Shown here: positions 47,361 to 62,824 of the stretch, piece after piece | Position numbering within the stretch: position 1 is the stretch's first letter | Layout of the letters: each line of letters opens with the position of its first letter | Source: Xylocopa sonorina | Lineage: Eukaryota; Arthropoda; Insecta; Hymenoptera; Apidae | Assembly: GCF_050948175.1 (NCBI RefSeq) | Contig: NW_027490238.1 | Span: forward strand, 248,001 to 312,000 | Reading direction: 5' to 3' | Length of the DNA: 64,000 nt | The notes under the pieces: generated by a model | What the model was told of the DNA's origin: nothing | What the model saw: only the letters and a program-made list of their open reading frames with translations | Database searches by the model: none | Position numbers and translations under genes: made by a program

Positions 47361-50300
47361 TAGAAACGCAATTTCCTAGCCAAGAAGTGTGGCATTTGCA
47401 TTCTTTTGAAGTGTAGACGAGGTATACATAACACTTCGCAATGAATATTATATCTTATCATGAAACACAGAAATGAGATGCTAGTGCTTCGATACGTACA
47501 TATCTGGAAACGCATTTCCTAGCAAGGATATGTGGCATTTACAATCTTTTGAAGTGTAGACGAGGTATACATAACACTTCGCAATGAATATTATATCTTA
47601 TCATGAAACATAGAAATAAGATCCGATATCGCGTTTTAAGAAGCAATAGAAATACATTGCTTCGATACGTAGACATCTGGAAACGCATTTCCTAGCAAGG
47701 ATGCGTGGCATTTTTATTCCTTTGAAGTGTAGACGATGTATGCAACACGTCCCGATGAATATTATATCTTACCATGAAACATAGAAATGAGATGCGGTAT
47801 CGAGTTTTAAGAAGCATTAGGACTCCATTTTTTCGATATGTAGACATCGGGAAATGCATTTACTAGCAAGGATGTGTGGCATTTATATTCTTTTATAGTG
47901 TAGACGAGGTTTACATAACACTTCGCAATGAATATTATATCTTATCATGAAACATAGGAATGAGATGCGATATCGCGTTTTAAGATGAATTAGAACTCTA
48001 TTGCTACGATACGTAGATATCTGGAAACGCTATTTACTAGGAAGGAAGTGTCGCCTTTACAATCTTTTGAAGTGAATACGAAGTATACATGACACTTCAC
48101 AATGAATATTATATCTTATCATGAAACAAAGAAGTGAGGTGCGATATCGCGTTCTAAGAAGCATTAGAACTCTATTGCTACGATACGTAGACATCTGCAA
48201 ACGCTATTTCCTAGCATGGAAGTTTCGCATTTACATTCATTTGAAGTGAATACGAGATATACATGACACTTCACAATGAATATTATATCTTATCATGCAA
48301 CATAGGAATGAGTTGCGATATCGCGTTTTGAGAAGCATTAGAACTCTATTGCTACGATACGTAGACATCTGGAAACGCTATTTCCTAGCATGGAAATGTG
48401 GCATTTACATTCGTTTGATGTGTAGACGAGGTATACATAACACTTCGCTGTGAATATTAAAGCATATCATGCAACATAGAATTAAGAAGCGATATCGCGT
48501 TTAAAGGAACATTAGAACTGTATTGCTTCGATACGTAGAAATCTGGAAACGCTATTTCCTAGGAAGGAAATGTGGCATTTACAGTCTTTTGATGTGTAGA
48601 CGAGGTATACATAACACTTCACAATAAATTTTATATCATATCGTGAAACACAGAAATGGGAAGCGATATCGCGTTTTAGAACGCATTAGAACTCTGTAGC
48701 ATCGATACATAGTCATCTGGAAAGCATTTCCTAGCATGGAAGTGTGGCATTTACATTCTTTTGAAGTCGAGGTGTCCATAACTCTTCGCAATGAATATTA
48801 CATCATATCATGAAACATAGAAATAAGAGGCGATATCGCGTTCTAAGAAGCATTAGAACTCCATTGCTACGATACGTAGACTTCTGCAAACGCTACTTCC
48901 TAGCAAGGAAGTGTCGCATTTACATTCTTCTGAAGTGAATACGAGTTATACATGTCACTTCGCAATGAATATTATATCTTATCATGAAACATAGAAATGA
49001 GTTGCGATATCGCGTTTTAAGATGCATTAGAACTCTATGGCTACGATACGTAGATATCTGGAAACGCTATTTCCTAGGAAGGAAGTGTCGCACTTACATT
49101 CTTTTGAAGTGAATACGAGGCATACATGACAGTTCGCAATGAATATTATATCTTATCATGAAACGTAGAAATGAGATGCTAAATCTCGTTATAAGAAGCA
49201 TTAGAACTCTATTGTTTCGTTACGTAGACATCTGCAAACGCTATTTCCTAGCAAGGAAGTGTCGCATTTACATTCTTTGGAAGTGCGTACGAGGTATACA
49301 TGACAATTCGCAATGAATATTATATCTCATCATGAAACATAGAAGTGAGATGCGTTATCGAGTTTTAGGAAGCGTTAGAACTCTATTGCCTCGATACGTA
49401 GACATCTGCAAACGCTATTTCCTAGCATGGAAATGTCGCATTTACATTCATTTGAAGTGAATACGAGATATACATGACACTTCACAATGAATATTATATC
49501 TTATCATGCAACATAGGAATGAGTTGCGATATCGCGTTTTGAGAAGCATTAGAACTCTATTGCTACGATACGTAGACATCTGCAAACGCTATTTCCTAGC
49601 AAGCAAGTGTCGCATTTACATTCTTTTGTAAGGAATACGGGGTATACATAACGCTTCGCAATGAATATTATATCTTATCATCAGACATAGAAATGAGATG
49701 CGATATCGCGTTTTAAGAAGCGTTAGAACTCTATTGCTACGATACGTAGACATCAGCAAACGCTACTTCAAAGCAAGGAAGTGTCGCATTTACATCCTTT
49801 TGAAGTGAATACGAGGTATACATGACACTTCGGAATGGATATTATATCTTTTCATGAAATATCGAAATGAGATGCGATATCGCGTCTTAAGAAGCATTAG
49901 AGCACTTTTGCCTCGATACGTAGGCATCTGCAAACGCTATTTCCTAGCAAGGAAGTGTCGCACTTACATTCATTTGAAGTGAATACGAGGTTTAAGTGAC
50001 ACTTCGCAATGAATAATAGGTCTTATCATGAAACAGAGAAATGAGATGCGACATCTCGTCTTAAGAAGCACTAGAACTCTATTGTTCCGATGCATAGACG
50101 TCTGGAAACGCTACTTCATAGCATGGAAGTGTCGCATTTACATTCTTTTGTAGTGAATACGAAGTATACATGATACTTCGCAATGAATATTATATCTTGT
50201 CATGAAACATAGAAATGGGATGCGATATCACGTTTTAAGAAGCATAGGAAACCCATTGCTACGGTACGTAGATATCCGGAAACGCTATTTCCTAGCATGG

Positions 50301-52949
50301 CAGAGTCGCATTGACATTCTTTTGAAGCGAATACGAGGTATACATCACATTTCGCAATTGATAGTATGTGTTATCATGAAACATATAATTGAGGTGCGAT
50401 ATCGCGTTTTATGAAGCATCAGAACTCTATTGCTGCGATACGTAGACATCTGCAAACGCTATTTCCTAGCAAGGAAGTGTCGCATTTACATTCTTTTGAA
50501 GTGAATACGAAGTGTACATGACACTTCGCAATGAATATTATATCTTATCAAGAAACATACAGGAAATATGCGTTATCGCGTTTTAAGGAGCATTAGAACT
50601 CTATTTTTACGATACGTAGATATCTGCAAACAATATTTCCTAGCAAGGAAGTGTCGCATTTACAATATTTTGAAGTGAATACGAGGTATACATAACACTC
50701 CACAATGAATATTATATCTTATCACGAAACATAGAAATGAAATGCGACATCTCGTTTTCAGAAGCATAAGTACTCCATTGCTGTGATACGTAGACATCTG
50801 CAAACGCTATTTCCTAGCATGGAAGTGTCGCATTTACATTCTTTTGAGGTGAATACGAGGAATACATGACACTTCGCAATGAATATTATATCTTATCATG
50901 AAGCATAGAAGTGAGATGCGATATCGCGTTCTAAGAAGCATTAGAACTCCATTGCTACGATACGTAGACTTCCGCAATCGCTATTTCCTAGCACGGAAGT
51001 GTCGCATTTACATTCTTTTGAAGTGAATACGAGGTATACATGACACTTCGCAGTGAATATTATATATTATTATGAAACATAGAAATGGGATGCTACATCT
51101 AGTTTTAAGAAGTATTAGAACTCCATTCTTACGATACGTGGCCATCTGGAAGCGCTATTTCCTAGCATGCAAGTTTCGCATTTACATTCTTTTGAAGTGA
51201 ATACGAGGTATACATGACACCTCGCAATGAATATTATATCTGATCATGAAACATAGAAATGAGATGCGACATCGCGTTTTGAGAAGCAGTAGAACCCTAT
51301 TGCTTCGATACGTAGACATCTGCAAACTCTACTTCCTAGCAGGGAAGTGTCGCATTTACATTCTTTTGGAGTGAATACGAGGTATACATAACACTCCACA
51401 ATGAATATTATATCTTATCACGAAACATAGAAATGAAATGCGACATCTCGTTATAAGTAGCATTAGAACTCTATTGCTACGATACGTAGACATCTGCAAA
51501 GGCTATTTCCTAGCACGGAAGTGTCGCATTTACATTCTTTTGAAGTGAATACGAGATATACATGACACTTCGCAATGAATATTATATCTTGTCATGAAAC
51601 ATGGGAATGAGATGCTATATCGCGTTTTGAGAAGCATTAGAACTCTATTGCCAATATACGTAGATATCTGCAAACTCTATTTCCTAGGAAGGAAATGTCA
51701 CATTTACAATCCATTGAAGTGAACACGAGGTATACATGACATTCCACAATGAATATTATATCTTATCATGAAACATAGAAATGAGGTGCGACATCGCGTT
51801 TTGAGAAGCATTAGAACCCTCTTGCTTCGAAACGTAGACATCTGCAAACTCTACTTCCTAGCAGGGAAGTGTCGCAATTACATTCTTTTGAAGTGGGTAC
51901 GAAGTGTACATGACACTTCATAATGAATATTATATCTTTTCATGAAACATAGAAGTGAGATGCGATATCGCGTTTTTAGAAGCATTAGAACTCTATTGCT
52001 ACGATACGTAGACATCTGCAAACGCTATTTCCTAGCATGCAAGTGTCGCATATACATTCTTTTGAAGTGAATACGAGGTATACATAACACTCCACAATGA
52101 ATGTTATATCTTATCACGAAACATAGAAATGAAATGCGACATCTTGTTTTAAGTAACATTAGAACTCTATTGCTACGATACGTAGACATCTGCAAACGCT
52201 ATTTCCTAGCATGGAAGTGCCGCATTTACATTCTTTTGGAGTGAATACGAGGTATACATAACACTCCACAATGAATATTATATCTTATCACGAAACATAG
52301 AAATGAAATGCGACATCTCGTTTTAAGTAGCATTAGAACTCTATTGCTACGATACGTAGACATCTGCAAACTCTATTTCCTAGGAAGGAAATGTCGCATT
52401 TACAATCCATTGAAGTGAACACGAGGTATACATGACACTTCGCAATGAATATTATATCTTATCATGAAACATAGAAATGAGATGCGACATCTCGTTTTAA
52501 GAAGTATTAGAACTCTATTGTTTCCATACGTAGTCATCTGGAAACGCTATTTCCTAGCAAGGAAGTGTCGCATTTACATTCTTTTGAAGTGAATACGAGG
52601 TATACATGGCACTTCGCAATGAATATTATATCTTATCATGAAACATAGAAGTGAGATGCGATATCGCGTTGTAAGAAGCACTAGAACTGTATTGCTACGA
52701 TGCGTAGACATCTGCAAAGGCTATTTCCTAGCATGGAAGTGTCGCATTTACATTCTTTTGAAGTGAATACGAGATATACATAACATTCCACAATGAATAT
52801 TATATCTTATTACGAAACATAGAAGTGAAATACGACTTCTCATTTTAAGAAGCATTAGAACTCCATTGCTACGATACGTAGACATCTGCAAAGGCTATTT
52901 CCTTGCATGGAAGTGTCGCATTTACATTCTTTTGAAGTGAATACGAGAT

Positions 52950-55530
52950 ATACATGACACTCCACAATGAATATTATATCTTATCATGAAACATAGGAAT
53001 GAGGTACTATATCGCGTTTTGAGAAGCATTAGAACTCTATTGCTAATATACGTAGACATCTGCAAACTCTATTTCCTAGCAAGGAAGTGTCGCATTTACA
53101 TTCCATTGAAGTGAATACGAGGTATGCATGACAATTCGCAATGGATATTATATCTTATCATGAAACATAGAAATGAGATGCGATATCTCGTTTTAGGAAG
53201 TATTAGAACTCCATTCTTACGATACGTGGTCATCTGGAAACGCTATTTCCTAGCATGCAAGTTTCGCATTTACATTCTTTTGAAGTGGATACGAGGTATA
53301 CATGACACTTCGCAATGAATATTATATCCTATCATGAAACATAGAAGTGAGATGCGATATCGCGTTTTAAGAAGCATTAGAACTGTATTGCAACGATACG
53401 TAGACATCTGCAAACGCTATTCCCTAGCATGCAAGTGTCGCATTTACATTCATTTGAAGTGAATACGAGGTATACATGACACTTCGCAATGAATATTATA
53501 TCTTATCATGAAACATAGATGTGAGATGCGATATCGCGTTTTAAGAAGCATTAGAACTCTATTGCAACGATACGTAGACATCTGCAAACAATATTTCCTA
53601 GCAAGGAAGTGTTGCATTTACATTCCTTTGAAGTGAATACGAAGTATACATGACACTTCATAATGAATATTATATCTTATCATGAAACATAGAAGTGAGA
53701 TGCGATATTGGGTTTTAAGAAGCATTAGAACTCTATTGCTACGATACGTAGACATCTGCAAACAATATTTCCTAGCATGCAAGTGGCGCATTTACATTCT
53801 GTTGAAGTGAATACGAGGTATACATGACACTTCGCAATGAATATTATGTCTTATCATGAAACATAGAAATGAGATGCGACATCTCGTTTTAAGAAGTATT
53901 AGAACACTATTCTTTCGATACGTGGTCTGGAAACGCTATTTCCTAGCACGGAAGATTCGTATTTACATTCTTTTGAAGTGAATATGAGGTATACATGACA
54001 CTCCATAATGAATATTATATCTTATCATGAATCATAGCAGTGAGATACGATATCCCGTTTTAAGAAGCATTAGAAATCTATTCCTACGATGCGTAGACAT
54101 CTGCAAATGTTATTTCCTAGCAAGGAAGTGTCGCATTTACATTCTTTTGAAGTGAATACGAGGTATACATAACATTCCACAATGAATATTACATCTTATT
54201 ACGAAACATAGAAATGAAATACGACTTCTCATTTTAAGAAGCATTAGAACTCTTTTGCTTCGATACGTAGACATCTGCAAACAATATTTCCTAGCCAGGA
54301 AGTGTCGCATTTACATTCATTTGAAGTGAATACGAGGTATACATGACACTTCGCAATGAATATTATATCTGACCATGAAACATAGTAATGAGATGCGACA
54401 TCGCGTTTTGAGAAGCATTAGAACCCTATTGCTTCGATACGTAGACATCTGCAAACAATATATCATAGCAAGGAAGTGTCGCATTTACATTCTCTTGAAG
54501 TGAATACCAGGTTTACATAACACTCCACAATGAATATTATATCTTATCACGAAACATAGAAGTGAGATGCGATATCGCGTTCTACGAATCATTAGAACTC
54601 TATTGTTTCGACACATCATCTGGAAACGCTATTTCCTGGTAAGGAAGTGTCGCATTTACATCCTTTTGAAGTGAATACGAAGTATACATGGCACTTCGCA
54701 ATGAATATTATGTCTTATCATGAAACATAGAAATGAAATGCGACATCTCGTTTTAAGAAGTATTAGAACACTCTTGCTACGGCACGTAGACGTCTGCAAA
54801 CGTTATTTCCTAGCATGGAAGTGTCGCATTTACATTCCATTGAAGTGAATACCAGATATGCATGAAACTTCGCAATGAATATTATATCTTATCATGAAAC
54901 ATAGGAATGAGGTACTATATCGCGTTTTGAGAAGCATTAGAACTCTATTGCTAATGTACGTAGACATCTGCAAACTCTATTTCCTAGCAAAGAAGTGTCG
55001 CATTTACATTTCATTGAAGTGAATACGAGGTATGCATGACAATTCGCAATGGATATTATATCTTATCATGAAACATAGAAATGAGATGCGATATCTCGTT
55101 TTAGGAAGTATTAGAACTCCATTCATACGATACGTGGTCATCTGGAAACGCTATTTCCTAGCATGCAAGTTTCGCATTTACATTCTTTTGAAGTGGATAC
55201 GAGGTATACATGACACTTCGCAATGAATATTATATCCTATCATGAAACATAGAAGTGAGATGCGATATCGCGTTTTAAGAAGCATTAGAACTGTATTGCA
55301 ACGATACGTAGACATCTGCAAACGCTATTCCCTAGCATGCAAGTGTCGCATTTACATTCATTTGAAGTGAATACGAGGTATACATGACACTTCGCAATGA
55401 ATATTATATCTTATTATGAAACATAGATGTGAGATGCGATATCGCGTTTTAAGAAGCATTAGAACTCTACTGCAACGATACGTAGACATCTGCAAACAAT
55501 ATTTCCTAGCAAGGAAGTGTTGCATTTACA
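52950..55530 (-). repeat. Partial satellite duplication with about 1908 bp offset
   Basis: The segment from about 52980 (GGAATGAGGTACTATATCGCG) to about 53620 recurs from about 54890 to about 55525 with an offset of 1908 bp, close to 11 monomers (1914). The intervening monomers only partly correspond. It is a duplicated segment or a HOR in early decay rather than a clean unit. Confidence 0.7.
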
Positions 55531-56410
55531 TTCTGTTGAAGTGAATACGAGGTATACATGACACTTCGCAATGAATATTATGTCTTATCATGAAACATAG
55601 AAATGAAATGCGACATCTCGTTTTATGAAGTATTAGAACACTCTTGCTACGATACGTAGACGTCTGCAAACGTTATTACCTAGCATGGAAGTGTCGCATT
55701 TACATTCCAGTGAAGTGAATACGAGATATGCATGAAACTTCGCAATCGACATTATATCTTAACATGAAACATAGAAATGAGATGCGACATCTCGTTTTAA
55801 GAAGTATTAGAACTCTATTCTTTCGATACGTTGTCATCTGCAAACGCTATTTCCTAGCATGGAAATGACACATTTACATTCTTTTCTAGTGAATACGAGG
55901 TATACATGACACTTCGCAATGAATATTATATCTCATCATGAAACATAGAAATGAGATGCTACATCGCGTTTTGAGAAGCATTAGAACTCTATCGCTACGA
56001 TACGTAGACATCTGCAAAAGCTATTTCCTAGCATGGATGTTTCGCATTTACATTCTCTTGAAGTGAATACGAGATATACATGACACTTCGCAATGAATAT
56101 TGTATCTTATCATGAAACATAGGAGTGAGATGCGATATGGCATTTTAAGAATCATTAGAACTCTATTGTTTCGACACGTAGTCATCTGGAAACGCTATTT
56201 CCTAGAAGGAAGTGTCGCATTTACATCCTCTTTGAAGTGAATACGAGGTATACATGACACTTCGCAATGAATATTATGTCTGATCATGAAACATAGAAAT
56301 GAGATGCGACATATCGTTTTAGGAAGCATTAGAACTCTATAACTACGATACGTAGACATCTGTAAACGCTACTTCCTAGCATATGAGTGTCGCAATTACA
56401 TTCTTTTGAA

Positions 56411-59400
56411 GTGAATACGAGGTATACATGACACTTCGCAATGAATATTATATCTTATCATGAAACATAGGAACGAGATGCTATATCGCGTTATGAGAAG
56501 CATTAGAACTCTATTGCTAATATACGTAGACATCTGCAAACTCTATTTTCTAGCAAGCAAGTGTCGCATTTGCATTCCATTGAAGTGAATTCGAGATATA
56601 CATGACACTTCGCAATGAATATTTTATCTCATCATGAAGCATAGAAATGAGATGCGATATCGCGCTTTGACAAGCATTGGAACTCTATTGCTACGATACG
56701 TAGACATCTGCATACGCTATTTCCTAGCAAGGAAGTGTCGCATTTACATTCTTTTGAAGTGAATACGAGGTATACATGACACTTCGCAATGAACAATATA
56801 CCTTATCACGAAACATAGAAATGAGATGCGATATCGCGTTTTAAGAAGCACTAGAACTCTATTGCTACGATACGTAGACATCTGCAAACAGTATTTCCTA
56901 GCAAGGAAGTGTCGCACTTACATCCTTTTGAAGTGAATACGAGGTATACATAACATACCACAATGAATATTATATCTTATTATGAAACATAGAAATGAAA
57001 TGCGACATCTCGTTCTAAGAAGCATTAGAACTTTATTGCTACGATACGTTGACATCTGCAAGCGCTATTTCCTAGCATGGAAGTGTCGCATTTACATCCT
57101 TTTGAAGTGAATACGAGGTATACATGACACTCCGCAATGAATATTATATCAGATCATGAAACGTAGAAATGAGATGCGACATATCGTCCTAAGAAGCATT
57201 AGAACTCTATTGCTACGATACGTAGAAATCTGCAAACGCTATTTCCTAGCATATGAGTGTCGCATTTACATTCTTTTGAAGTGAATACGAGATTTACATG
57301 ACAGTTCGCAATGAATATTATATCTTATCATGAAACATAGGAACGAGATGCTATATCGCGTCATGAGAAGCATTAGAACTCTATTGCTAATATACGTAGA
57401 CATCTGCAAACTCCATTTTCTAGCAAGGAAGTGTTGCATTTGCATTCCATTGAAGTGAATTCGAGATATACATGACACTTCGCAATGAATATTTTATCTC
57501 ATCATGAAGCATAGAAATGAGATGCGATATCGCGCTTTGACAAGCATTGGAACTTCATTGCTACGATACGTAGACATCTGCAAACAATATTTCCTAGCAA
57601 GAAAGTGTCGCACTTACATACTTTTGAAGTGAATACGAGGTATGCATAACATTACACAATGGATATTATATCTTATTACGGAACATAGAAATTAAATGCG
57701 ACATCTCGTTTTAAGAAGCATTAGAACTCTATTACTGCGATACGCAGACATCTGCAAACGCTATTTCCTAGCATGGAAGTGTCGCATTTACATTCTTTTG
57801 ATGTGAATACGAGATATACATGACACTTCGCAGTGAATACTTTATCTGATCATGAGACAATGAAATGAGATGCGACATCTCGTTTTAAGAAGCATTAGAA
57901 CTCTATTGCTACGATACGTAGACATCTGCAATCGCTATTTCCTAGCAAGGAAGTGTCGCATTTACATTCTTTTGGAGGGAATACGAGGTGTTCATGACAC
58001 TTCGCAATGATTATTATATCTTATCACGAAACATAGAAATGAGATGCGATATCGCGATTTAAGTAACATTAAAACACCATTGCTACGATACGTAGACATC
58101 TGAATACGCCATTTCCTAGCAAGGAAGTGTCGCATTTACATTCGATTGGAGAGAATACGAGATATACATGACACTTCGCAATGAATACTTTATCTGATCA
58201 TGAGACAATGAAATGAGATGCGACATCTCGTTTTAAGAAGCATTAGAACTCTATTACTGCGATACGCAGACATCTGCAAACGCTATTTCCTAGCATGCAA
58301 GTGTCGCATTTACATTCTTTTGAAGTGAATACGAGGTGTACATGACACTTCGCAATGAATATTGTATCTTATCACGAACCATAGAAATGAGATGCTATAA
58401 CGCGTTTTGAGAAGCATTAGAACTGTATTGCTACGATACGTAGGCATCTGCAAACGCTATGCCCTAGCAAGGAATAATCGCATTTACATTCTTTTGATGT
58501 GAATACGAGGTATACATGACACTTCGCAATGAATATTATATCTTATCATGAAACATAGGAACGAGATGCTATATCGCGTTATGAGAAGCATTAGAACTCT
58601 ATTGCTAATATACGTAGACATCTGCAAACTCTATTTTCTAGCAAGCAAGTGTCGCATTTGCATTCCATTGAAGTGAATTCGAGATATACATGACACTTCG
58701 CAATGAATATTTTATCTCATCATGAAGCATAGAAATGAGATGCGATATCGCGCTTTGACAAGCATTGGAACTCTATTGCTACGATACGTAGACATCTGCA
58801 TACGCTATTTCCTAGCAAGGAAGTGTCGCATTTACATTCTTTTGAAGTGAATACGAGGTATACATGACACTTCGCAATGAACAATATACCTTATCACGAA
58901 ACATAGAAATGAGATGCGATATCGCGTTTTAAGAAGCACTAGAACTCTATTGCTACGATACGTAGACATCTGCAAACAGTATTTCCTAGCAAGGAAGTGT
59001 CGCACTTACATCCTTTTGAAGTGAATACGAGGTATACATAACATACCACAATGAATATTATATCTTATTATGAAACATAGAAATGAAATGCGACATCTCG
59101 TTCTAAGAAGCATTAGAACTTTATTGCTACGATACGTTGACATCTGCAAGCGCTATTTCCTAGCATGGAAGTGTCGCATTTACATTCTTTTGAAGTCAAT
59201 ACGAGGTATAAATGACACTTCGCAATGAATATTATATCTTATCATGAAACATAGAAGTGAGATGCGATATGGCATTTTAAGAATCATTAGAACTCTATTG
59301 TTTTGACACGTAGTCATCTGGAAACTCTATTTTCTACCAAGGAAGTGTCGCATTTACATCCTTTTGAAGTGAATACGAGGTATACATGACACTCCGCAAT

Positions 59401-60770
59401 GAATATTATATCAGATCATGAAACGTAGAAATGAGATGCGACATATCGTCTTAAGAAGCATTAGAACTCTATTGCTACGATACGTAGAAATCTGCAAACG
59501 CTATTTCCTAGCATATGAGTGTCGCATTTACATTCTTTTGAAGTGAATACGAGATTTACATGACAGTTCGCAATGAATATTATATCTTATCATGAAACAT
59601 AGGAACGAGATGCTATATCGCGTCATGAGAAGCATTAGAACTCTATTGCTAATATACGTAGACATCTGCAAACTCCATTTTCTAGCAAGGAAGTGTTGCA
59701 TTTGCATTCCATTGAAGTGAATTCGAGATATACATGACACTTCGCAATGAATATTTTATCTCATCATGAAGCATAGAAATGAGATGCGATATCGCGCTTT
59801 GACAAGCATTGGAACTTCATTGCTACGATACGTAGACATCTGCAAACAATATTTCCTAGCAAGAAAGTGTCGCACTTACATACTTTTGAAGTGAATACGA
59901 GGTATGCATAACATTACACAATGGATATTATATCTTATTACGGAACATAGAAATTAAATGCTACATCTCGTTTTAAGAAGCATTAGAACTCTATTACTGC
60001 GATACGCAGACATCTGCAAACGCTATTTCCTAGCATGGAAGTGTCGCATTTACATTCTTTTGAAGTGAATACGAGATATACATGACACTTCGCAGTGAAT
60101 ACTTTATCTGATCATGAGACAATGAAATGAGATGCGACATCTCGTTTTAAGAAGCATTAGAACTCTATTGCTACGATACGTAGACATCTGCAATCGCTAT
60201 TTCCTAGCAAGGAAGTGTCGCATTTACATTCTTTTGGAGGGAATACGAGGTGTTCATGACACTTCGCAATGATTATTATATCTTATCACGAAACATAGAA
60301 ATGAGATGCGATATCGCGATTTAAGTAACATTAAAACACCATTGCTACGATACGTAGACATCTGAATACGCCATTTCCTAGCAAGGAAGTGTCGCATTTA
60401 CATTCGATTGGAGAGAATACGAGATATACATGACACTTCGCAATGAATACTTTATCTGATCATGAGACAATGAAATGAGATGCGACATCTCGTTTTAAGA
60501 AGCATTAGAACTCTATTACTGCGATACGCAGACATCTGCAAACGCTATTTCCTAGCATGCAAGTGTCGCATTTACATTCTTTTGAAGTGAATACGAGGTG
60601 TACATGACACTTCGCAATGAATATTGTATCTTATCACGAACCATAGAAATGAGATGCTATAACGCGTTTTGAGAAGCATTAGAACTGTATTGCTACGATA
60701 CGTAGGCATCTGCAAACGCTATGCCCTAGCAAGGAATAATCGCATTTACATTCTTTTGATGTGAATACGA
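56411..60770 (-). repeat. Higher-order repeat: 12-monomer unit followed by its 13-monomer version
   Basis: Sequence from about 56411 to 58500 recurs from about 58501 to 60770. The offset is 2088 bp (12 x 174) at the start (56461 against 58549) and 2262 bp (13 x 174) later (57266 against 59528). The change is one extra monomer in the second copy at about 59180-59350. That monomer carries GATATGGCATTTTAAGAATC and resembles one at about 56130. Otherwise the copies are nearly identical. A two-monomer internal duplication (near 57850 and 58197) is present in both. Confidence 0.9.
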
Positions 60771-62824
60771 GGAATACATGACACTTCGCAATGAATATTA
60801 TATATATTAATGAATTGAATATTCATAGAATTGAGATTCGATATCGCGTTTTAAGAAGCATTAGAACTCTATTGCCACGACGCGTAGACATCTGCAGACA
60901 CTATTTCCTAGCATGGAAGTGTCGCATTTACATTCTTTTGAAGTGAATACGAGGTGTACATGACACATCGCAATGAATATTATATCTTATCACGAAACAT
61001 AGAAATGAGATGCGATATCGAGATTTAAGTAGCATTAGAACTCCATTGCCACGATACGTAGACATCTGAATACGCTATTTCCTAGCAGGGAAGTGTCGCC
61101 TTTACATTCGTTTGGAGTGAATACGAGGTATACATGACACTTCGCAATGAAAATTATATCTTATCATGACGCATAGAAATGAGATGCGATACCTCGTTTT
61201 GAGAAGCATTAGAACTCCATTGCTACGATACGTAGTCATCTGCAAACGCTATTTCCTAGCATGGAAGATTCGCATTTACATTCTTTTGAAGTGAATACGA
61301 GGTATACATGACACTTCGCAATGAATATTATACCATATCATGAAACATAGAAGAGAGATGCGATTTCGCGTTTTAAGAAGCATTAGAACTCTATGGACTC
61401 GAAGCGGAGACATCTGCGAACGCTATTTCCTAGCATGGAAGTGTCGCACTTACATTCTTTTGAAGTGAATACGAGGTATACATGACTTCGCAATGAATAT
61501 TATATCTTATCACGAAACATATAAATGAGATGCGATATCGCGATTTAAGTAGCATTAGAACTCTATTGCCACGAAACGTAGACATCTGAATACGCTATTT
61601 CCTAGCAAGGAGGTGTCGCATTTACATTCGTTTGGAGAGAATACGGGGTATACATGACACTTCGCAATGAATATTATATCTTATCATGAAACATAGAAAT
61701 GAGATGCGATATGACGATTTAACAAGCGTTAGAAATCTATAGCTATGATACGTAGACACGTACAAACGCTATTTCCCAGGAAGGAAGTGTCACATTTACA
61801 TTCTTCTGATGCGAATACGAGGTATACATAACACTGCACAATGAATATTATATGTAATCATGAAACACAGAAATCAGATGCGACATCGCGTTTTGAGAAG
61901 CATTAGAACACTATTGCTTCGATACCGAGACATCTTCAAACGCTAATTCCTAACAAGGAAGTGTCGCATTTAGATTCTGTTGAAGTGAATACGAGGTATA
62001 CATGACACTTCGCAACGAATATTATATCTTATCATGAAACGTAGAAATGTGTTGCGATTTCGCGCTTGAAGAAGCGTTAGAACACTATTGCCATGATACA
62101 TAGACACCTGCAAACGCTATTTCCTAGGAAGGAAGTGTCGCAATTACATTCATATGAAGTGTATGCGAGGTATAGGTGACATTTCGCAATGAATATTATA
62201 TCCTGTCATGAAACATAGAAACGAGATACGATATCGCGACTTGAGAAGCATTAGAACTCTTCTGCTTCGATACGTAGACATCTGCAAACGCTACTTCCTT
62301 GCAAGGGAGTGTCGCATTTACATTCTTTTGAAGTGTTGACGACGAATACATAACACTGCACTTTGAATATTATATCTCATCACGAAACATTGAAATGAGA
62401 TGCGATGCCGCATTTTAAGAAGCATTAGAACTCTACTGCTTCGATACGTAGACATCTGGACCAGCTATATCCTAGCAAGGAAGTGTTGCATTTACATCCA
62501 TTTGAAGTGTAGACGAGGAATACATAGCACTTCGTAATGAATATTATATCATATCATGAAACACAGTAATGAGATGCGATATCGCGTTCTAAGAAGCATT
62601 AGATCTCTATTGCTACGATACGTAGACATCTGCAAACGCTATTTCCTAGAAAGAAAGTGTCGCATTTACATTAATTTGAGTCGTAGACTAAATTTACATA
62701 ACACTTCGCAATGAATATTATATCTAATCATGAAACACAGAAATGAGATGCGATATCGCGTTTTAAGGAGCATTGGAACACTATTGCTAAGATACGTAGA
62801 CATCTGCAAACGCTACTTCCTAGC

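Noticed and set aside
57266..59740. Two identical 70-codon minus-strand ORFs
   Set aside because: They are the same satellite dimer in the two copies of the 12/13-monomer repeat, open only because of stop mutations.
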